Source of the DNA: a bacterium
GTDB taxonomy: Bacteria > Myxococcota_A > Bradymonadia > UBA7976 > UBA1532
Assembly (NCBI GenBank): GCA_030427205.1
Contig: JAUHXC010000072.1
Location: 1 to 38,216 of the forward strand
Direction of reading: 5' to 3'
Length of the DNA stretch: 38,216 nt
Under the pieces are notes generated by a model, which saw nothing but the letters and a program-made list of their open reading frames with translations, did no database searches and was not told the origin of the DNA. Shown here in pieces: positions 31,191-38,216 of this stretch. The position numbers and the translations under genes are program-made. The number at the start of each line of letters is the position of its first letter. The first letter of the stretch is position 1.

Positions 31191-32500
31191 GGCGCGCTCT
31201 CGCATTGACCGCAGCGCTCGTATGCGGCGGCGCCTCAGCGCAAGCCAACCCGCTCGACGCCTTCGGCTACGGGGCCCGCGCGGTGGGTCTGGGCGGCGCG
31301 GCGACCGCCGTCAGCACCGACGTGGCGGCCAACTACTACAACCCCGCCGGGCTCGCGGCGGCCGAGCACCTGCGCCTCGATCTGGGCTATGCCTTCGTGC
31401 GCCCGGCGCTGACGATGAACGGCGGCGACCAGAACGTCGACGACAGCCGGGGTTTTCAGGGCGGGGTGGCGCTGCCCGGAGAGCTCTTCGGCCGCCGGGT
31501 CGGCTTCTCGCTGGGGCTGCACCTGCCCGACGAGCGGGTCAGCCGCATCCGGGCGCTGCCCGAGCGCCAGCCGCGCTGGGTGCTGTGGGACAACCGCCCC
31601 CAGCGGGTGGTGATCTCGTCGTCGGTGGCCTTCGAGACCCTCGACAACCTCTTCGTCGGCGCCGGGTTGACCTACCTGGCCAATACCGGCGGCACCCTCG
31701 ACATCCGCGGAGACGTGGGGCTCTTCGACGTCGAGCTGACCCGGCTCGACAGCGCGGTAGACGTCGATCTGGCCGCGGTGCGCTACGTGACCGCCGGCGC
31801 GCTCTATGTCGGCGAGGGCTGGCGCCTCGGCCTGTGCTATCGGCAGGACTTCTCGCTGAAGCTCGACCTCGACGTGCGGGTGAACGGCGCGGTGCTCTCG
31901 GCGCCCGGGGTGCCGGTGGTGCCCGAGGGGCTCTTCCAGCTGCGCTCGCTCAACCAGACGCTCTACTCGCCGCAGCAGGTCTTCGTCGGCGCGGCGTTCG
32001 ACATCGAGCGCTGGCGCGTCTCGGCCGATCTGGGCTGGCTCGATTGGAGCCGCTTCCCGACGCCCACCGCCCGGCTCGAGCTCGAGCTGGACCTCGCGCC
32101 GCTGAACTTCGACCTGCCGCTGCCCGCGGAGCCGATCGCGCCGGGCTTCCACGACATCATCGTGCCGCGGCTGGGCCTGGAGTATCGGGCCATCGAGGCG
32201 CCCTGGGGCCGGCTCGACCTGCGCGGCGGCGGGTTCTACGAGCCCTCGCCGGCGCCCGACCAGCCCGGGGCGACCAACTATGTCGACAGCGACAAGTGGG
32301 CCGCGGCGCTGGGCATGGGGCTGGCGCTGGCCGATCCATCGGGCGTGCTGCCCCATCCGGTGCAGCTCGACGTCGGCGCGCAGGTCATCCGCATGACACC
32401 GCGCACCTACCTCAAGGACGACCCGGCCGATCCCATCGGTGACTTCACCGCCGAAGGCTGGGCGTTGGGCATCACCGCCGGCCTCGGGTTCGACTTCTGA
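31187..32500 (+). CDS. FadL-like outer membrane protein, second copy
   Basis: A 437-residue predicted outer membrane barrel. GTG at 31187 starts a signal peptide ending near ASA. The mature N-terminus FGYGARAVGLGGAATAVSTD and NYYNPAGLAAAEHL are the canonical FadL/OMPP1 hallmarks, and strands such as LGLHLPDERVSRI and GLEYRAIEAPWGRLDLRGGGFYEP continue the barrel. It is likely a channel for hydrophobic compounds, and could work together with the first copy and the following lipoprotein. The stop TGA shares a base with the ATG of the next gene (TGATG). Confidence 0.85.
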   Translation: MRRALALTAALVCGGASAQANPLDAFGYGARAVGLGGAATAVSTDVAANYYNPAGLAAAEHLRLDLGYAFVRPALTMNGGDQNVDDSRGFQGGVALPGELFGRRVGFSLGLHLPDERVSRIRALPERQPRWVLWDNRPQRVVISSSVAFETLDNLFVGAGLTYLANTGGTLDIRGDVGLFDVELTRLDSAVDVDLAAVRYVTAGALYVGEGWRLGLCYRQDFSLKLDLDVRVNGAVLSAPGVPVVPEGLFQLRSLNQTLYSPQQVFVGAAFDIERWRVSADLGWLDWSRFPTPTARLELELDLAPLNFDLPLPAEPIAPGFHDIIVPRLGLEYRAIEAPWGRLDLRGGGFYEPSPAPDQPGATNYVDSDKWAAALGMGLALADPSGVLPHPVQLDVGAQVIRMTPRTYLKDDPADPIGDFTAEGWALGITAGLGFDF

Positions 32501-33531
32501 TGGCTGATGGGATGCCGGATATGAAGTGGATACCATCGGGGGTGCCATCGGGGGTGCCATCGGTCATGCCATCATTGGTGCCATCCGGGGATGAGTCGAA
32601 GTGGGGGCTCCTGCCATCCGGGATGCCATCCTGGATGCCATCTGGTTTGCCGTGGGTCATGGTTGCCATGGCATCGCTCGGCTGCGCCGCCGGCGGCGAC
32701 GCAGGGGACGGCGGCTCGAACCTGCCCGAGCGCGGCTTCGCCGGTTATACCCGGGTGCTCGCCGCCGACGAGGCGCCGCTGCAGCCGGTGGAGAAGCCCG
32801 ACGGCGTGGCCCTCGGCGACCCCTTCGCCCGGGTCGTCGACGGGCGGGTCGAGCTCTACGTCTCGCTGTGTCCCGACGGCGTCCCGTGCCGCATCGCGGT
32901 GGCCACGAGCGCCGACGGTCGGGCCTTCGGTCCGCTGGAGACCGTCGCCGAAGACCCCGCGGGGCTGACCGAGCCCTATGTCGTCGGCGATGTCTTCTAC
33001 GCCGTGCGCGGCGAGGGCGCAGCCCTCGTCAGCGGTCGCCTCGACGGGACCGACGTCCGGGCCGTGCTCGAAGAGCCGGGCGCCCGCCTGGGATCGCCGA
33101 GCGCGGTCGACGGCCGGCTCTTCTTCACCCGCGAGGCGGACGGCGCGCAGGCGTTGCGCCACGCCGAGCTGGACACGGGCCACGTCTTCCCCGATCCGCT
33201 GGTGGTCGAGCACCGCCCCGCGGACTGGACCCCGCCGGCGATCCTGCAGCCCGAGATCCGACGGGCGACCACCGGCGCCGGGCGCAGCGTCTACCGCATG
33301 GTCTACGCCGGGCGCCCGGGCGGCGGCGACGCCGATCTGGCCTTCGCCGCCGCGTTCGAGGGCGGCGCTTTCTCCGACTGGCCCTTCGACCCGGCCCTGG
33401 GCGGCGACCCCGACGAGTTCGCGCCGAGCAACATCCGCTTCGGCGCGCGCTACCTCTTGTACTTCGCCCGCCCCGGCGGGCGCCTGGGCCTCGCCGAGCG
33501 GGTCGCCGACAACCCCACCGAGTCTTTCTGA
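32500..33531 (+). CDS. Predicted propeller-like lipoprotein with repeat-encoded leader
   Basis: A 343-residue protein if read from the ATG that overlaps the previous stop. The first 50 residues are mostly PSG(M/V) repeats encoded by a 12-bp DNA repeat; then PWVMVAMASLGC gives a plausible lipobox (C62). Several repeat units carry an in-frame ATG or GTG, so the true start may be nearer the lipobox (for example Met42 or Met46). The mature part has repeated DPFARVVDGRVELYV, EPYVVGDVFYAV and SPSAVDGRLFFT blades, typical of five-bladed GH43-like propellers, but no catalytic residues were identified. It probably acts outside the membrane with the FadL-like proteins. Confidence 0.75.
   Translation: MADGMPDMKWIPSGVPSGVPSVMPSLVPSGDESKWGLLPSGMPSWMPSGLPWVMVAMASLGCAAGGDAGDGGSNLPERGFAGYTRVLAADEAPLQPVEKPDGVALGDPFARVVDGRVELYVSLCPDGVPCRIAVATSADGRAFGPLETVAEDPAGLTEPYVVGDVFYAVRGEGAALVSGRLDGTDVRAVLEEPGARLGSPSAVDGRLFFTREADGAQALRHAELDTGHVFPDPLVVEHRPADWTPPAILQPEIRRATTGAGRSVYRMVYAGRPGGGDADLAFAAAFEGGAFSDWPFDPALGGDPDEFAPSNIRFGARYLLYFARPGGRLGLAERVADNPTESF
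32529..32649 (+). repeat. 12-bp in-frame tandem repeat (GATGNCATC family)
   Basis: About eight units of consensus GGNATGCCATCN occur, most at exactly 12-base spacing, in two blocks separated by a 30-base spacer at about 32589-32618. Each unit encodes PSG plus Met or Val, so gain or loss of units keeps the frame. The core ATGCCATC is the unit clustered at 6876-6935 and 25142-25231. Confidence 0.75.
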
Positions 33532-33545
33532 TCGCTGCCGGCCCG

Positions 33546-33554
33546 TGATAGGCT
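33546..33554 (+). promoter_or_regulatory. Putative extended -10 element (TGATAGGCT)
   Basis: TGA-TAGGCT matches the TGNTANNNT pattern. It lies 21 bases before the TTG start of the kinase gene at 33576, so the leader would be only about 15 bases. The ribosome site GGAGAGGG follows it. Confidence 0.4.
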
Positions 33555-33575
33555 CCTGCCGTCGCGGAGAGGGTC

Positions 33576-35159
33576 TTGAGTCAGTTCGGCGAAGCGCTCA
33601 TCGGCACCGTCCTGGGAGACAAGTATCGACTCGATGCGTTGTTGGGCAGCGGCGGGATGGGTGCCGTGTACCGTGGGTGGCATACCTTTCTGGACGTACC
33701 CATCGCGGTCAAGGTGGCCTTTCGGGTCGATGGCAGCCTCGGCCGGCGCTTCAAGCGAGAAGCGCGGACGCTGATGGCGCTGCGCCATCCGCACATCGTG
33801 CGTATGTACGACTATGGCCAGGACGCCGACGGCCACGTCTACATGGTCCAGGAGTTCGTCGACGGTCGGCCGCTCGACGCGCTGCTGCGGGCTCATGGGC
33901 GGCTGCCCGCGAACACGGTCGTACAGATCGGTGTGCAGACCCTCAGCGCCCTGGCGGCGGCCCATCGGTCGGGCGTGGTGCACCGGGACATCAAGCCGGC
34001 CAACCTGATGCTGCGCGGTGGGCTCGACGCGCCGCGGGTTCAACTGCTCGACTTCGGCATCGCCAAGATGCGGGGCGAGGGCGACGCTGACCAGTCCGAG
34101 CTCACCCGCACCGGGCATTCGCCCGGCACGCCGTCGTACATGGCGCCGGAGCAGATCCAGGGGAACGCCGAGCCGGCCTCCGACCTCTACGCCCTCGGAG
34201 TGACCCTGTTCTGCTTGCTGGCAGGCTACAAGCCCTACCCGTACGGGGTGCCCAAGGTCTATCTGGCTCACCTGCAGGATCCGGTGCCGGCCCTGCCCGC
34301 CGATGTGGCGCCGGCGCTGGCCGCGATCGTGCGCCGGGCCATGGCCAAGACCCCTGGCGCACGCTATGCCGACGCCGACGAGATGGCCGCCGCGCTGCGC
34401 AGCCTGCCGCGGCTGTCGATCGGGGCGGTGATCGCGCGCCCGGTCGGGGCGCCGGTCGCGGCCGCGCACGATGGCGGCAGGCCCGACGATACCTTGCCGT
34501 CCGGCCCGGTCGACGGCGCGGGGCACGAGCCGCTGATCGGCGAGGCCGAGCGTGCGCCGTGGTCCGCGCCGTCGCCGCGCGACTCGGCGCCGGCCCTCGC
34601 CGATCGCAGCGGCTCGACCTCGGTCGAGAGCCGGGGGGTGATCGACGCAGCCGTCGCCGATCAGCCGCGGGCGCAGGCCGGTCGGCGCTGGCTCTTGCCG
34701 CTGCTGCTCGTCGCGGGGGTCGGCCTGGGGTTGGGCGCGGTACGCTCGCTCTCCGACGATGGGTCGCAGCCCCCGGTGGTCGATCGAGGGATCTCGAGTC
34801 CGCTGGATGCCGGGCCCGAAGCGCCGCCCGATCTCGCCGTATCGGACGCCGCTGTCGACGCTGCGCCGCCGGCCGACGCGCTCGTGCTGAGACCGGTGCC
34901 CGTCGATGATCCGCCGGTGGTGAAGCCGAAGCCGAAGCCGAAGCCAAGGCGGACCGCGAAGCCGAGGGGCCCCGATCGACGGGCCCTGGCACGCCGACTG
35001 GTGAGCGAGATCGAGGCCGATCTCGGCGCGTGCCGCTGCCCGGGCATCAAGTCCAAGCTGGCCCGGTTGGGCGCGCTCGATCGCTCGCGGGCCGAGGGGC
35101 TGCGCTCGAGCTACTCGACCCGATGCGTCGTCGTCGGGCTGCCCGGAGGGTGTCGATGA
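33576..35159 (+). CDS. Membrane-anchored Hanks-type Ser/Thr protein kinase
   Basis: A 527-residue kinase. The N-terminal catalytic domain (1-280) is complete: glycine loop GSGGMGAV (24-31), K46, HRDIKPAN (136-143), DFG (159-161), and the APE motif MAPEQ. A Pro/Ala/Asp linker (290-370) leads to one membrane helix (371-391) and an extracellular tail with a Lys/Pro run (VKPKPKPKP) and a short helical end. The kinase should be active in the cytoplasm, with the tail as sensor or anchor. The start is TTG at 33576, with GGAGAGGG upstream. Its stop overlaps the ATG of the next gene in ATGA. Confidence 0.93.
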   Translation: MSQFGEALIGTVLGDKYRLDALLGSGGMGAVYRGWHTFLDVPIAVKVAFRVDGSLGRRFKREARTLMALRHPHIVRMYDYGQDADGHVYMVQEFVDGRPLDALLRAHGRLPANTVVQIGVQTLSALAAAHRSGVVHRDIKPANLMLRGGLDAPRVQLLDFGIAKMRGEGDADQSELTRTGHSPGTPSYMAPEQIQGNAEPASDLYALGVTLFCLLAGYKPYPYGVPKVYLAHLQDPVPALPADVAPALAAIVRRAMAKTPGARYADADEMAAALRSLPRLSIGAVIARPVGAPVAAAHDGGRPDDTLPSGPVDGAGHEPLIGEAERAPWSAPSPRDSAPALADRSGSTSVESRGVIDAAVADQPRAQAGRRWLLPLLLVAGVGLGLGAVRSLSDDGSQPPVVDRGISSPLDAGPEAPPDLAVSDAAVDAAPPADALVLRPVPVDDPPVVKPKPKPKPRRTAKPRGPDRRALARRLVSEIEADLGACRCPGIKSKLARLGALDRSRAEGLRSSYSTRCVVVGLPGGCR

Positions 35160-36239
35160 AGCGGACGGTAGGGGTGTGGAGCCGCGAGCCTCTCGACGTC
35201 GCCCTCCTCGTGGGGGCATGCGCCGCCCTGGCGCCGTGGGCGGGGCTCGCGGCGGATCACGCGGCGTGCTACGCGGCGCTCGAGAAGGGATCGACGGCTC
35301 TCTTGCAGGGTCGCCTGGACGACGCCGAAGCCGCGTTCGCGGGCGCGCTCGACATCGCGGCCTGTCGCGAGCCTCCGGTCGGGCCGCTGCTGGACTTCAG
35401 CATGGGGCGCGTGCTGCTGACCCTGGCCGAGTCGTCGCCTGCGAGCGCCTGTGACGCCGTGGAGCATCTGGAGCGGGCGGCCGCGGCGGAGAATCGTGTG
35501 GTGGCCGATGGCGCCGCCGCGCTGTTGATCGATGCCCGCCGGCTCTGCCTCGAATACGAGGCGGCTACGGATTGGCGCAGGCCGACGGCGGCTGCCAGAG
35601 TCGATGCGCCAGATGCGGGCGGCGCGCCGGTCGTCGAGGAGGCGCCGCCGACGCCGCCAGAGCCACGGGTTGGCGAGAAGGTGGCCGATACCGCTCCGGC
35701 GCCGGACGCCGACGCGTCGACGGCGGACACCGCAGAGCCCGTCCCGCCGCCCGGCTCCTGGTCGTTCGGGCCGCGCCTCGAAGGCGGGGTCTCGGGCTTG
35801 TGGGGGGCCGATCCGACAGATCTCGTCTCGCCGGGGGTGACCGTCGGTCTGGGCATGGTCGTCGAGCGTCGAGCGCCGGGCGGGTCGCTGGCGCTGCTCG
35901 TCGAGCCCAGCGTCACCGCGACGACCATCAACTTCCGCCAGGGCTACGCGCACGATGACCTGGGCGTGCAGTCGGGCACCTGGTTGCGCACCATCGTCGA
36001 GGCCACCGTGGCCGGCGCGTGGTTCCCGGGCGTCGGCGACCTGGCGTTGCGGATCGGCCTGCGCGGGGGCTGGGTAGTCGACGCGGTCGAGCGGTCGGAT
36101 GTCGCCGGCGGCACTGGCTGGGTCGACGTCGACATGGCGTCGGTCGCGGTCGATGGCGTCGTGGGCGCGTCCTACGACTGGGCTCTGGGCGCGGCCCGAC
36201 TACGGCTCGCGATCGACGGCGGGACGGGGTTGGCCCGGA

Positions 36240-38216
<1,977 letters not shown>

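Overview
The window looks like a chromosomal segment of a high-GC Myxococcota-type bacterium. The evidence is strong G/C bias at third codon positions, several secreted lipoproteins with Asp/Ala/Pro-rich linkers behind the lipobox, Cys-rich, MopE-like and thrombospondin type 3 repeat proteins, a MYXO-CTERM-like tail (GCGC, membrane helix, Arg cluster) and a membrane-anchored Ser/Thr kinase. No transposase, integrase, phage gene, CRISPR array, tRNA or rRNA was seen. Both window edges cut through repeat-rich surface protein genes.

Layout. 1-1151 (-): start of a Cys-rich lipoprotein, with an upstream array of 22-bp repeats. 1409-4322 (-): acyl-CoA synthetase and TrmH-type RNA methyltransferase. 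4542-6209 (+): divergent ATP-dependent PEP carboxykinase. 6223-9045 (-): binding-protein lipoprotein, NarX-type histidine kinase and NarL-type regulator. 9411-11204: DUF1304 membrane protein and, divergently, a histidine kinase-like protein that lacks its catalytic residues. 11209-13294: AhpD-like protein, divergent from an iodotyrosine-deiodinase-like flavoprotein. 13305-17937: MopE-motif lipoprotein, zinc-ribbon-like protein, YndJ-like membrane protein and vWA lipoprotein. 18111-20000 (+): membrane-anchored permuted papain-like enzyme. 20022-22852 (-): a lipoprotein overlapping a gene for an apolipoprotein N-acyltransferase-like protein fused to a caspase-like domain. 23083-26443 (+): ATP-grasp ligase, alpha/beta hydrolase, second ATP-grasp ligase. 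26538-29125 (+): sulfotransferase and cytochrome P450. 29218-29796 (-): dihaem cytochrome c lipoprotein. 29940-33531 (+): two FadL-like outer membrane proteins and a propeller-like lipoprotein. 33576-36337 (+): Ser/Thr kinase and a predicted outer membrane barrel protein. 36240 to the right edge (-): thrombospondin type 3 repeat protein.

Genes within operons are tightly coupled: ATGA overlaps at 8206-8209 and 35156-35159, GTGA overlaps at 24393-24396, 27788-27791 and 31187-31190. Tail-to-tail pairs are packed just as tightly, and two overlap antisense by 38 and 98 bases.

The strongest candidates for something undescribed are: the N-acyltransferase/caspase-like fusion, coupled to a lipoprotein that may be its substrate; the ATP-grasp/hydrolase/ATP-grasp operon; the GATGNCATC short palindromic repeats, which cluster in three gene junctions and in one case form an in-frame 12-bp coding repeat; and the catalytically dead histidine kinase. 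All functions are inferred from sequence reading alone.
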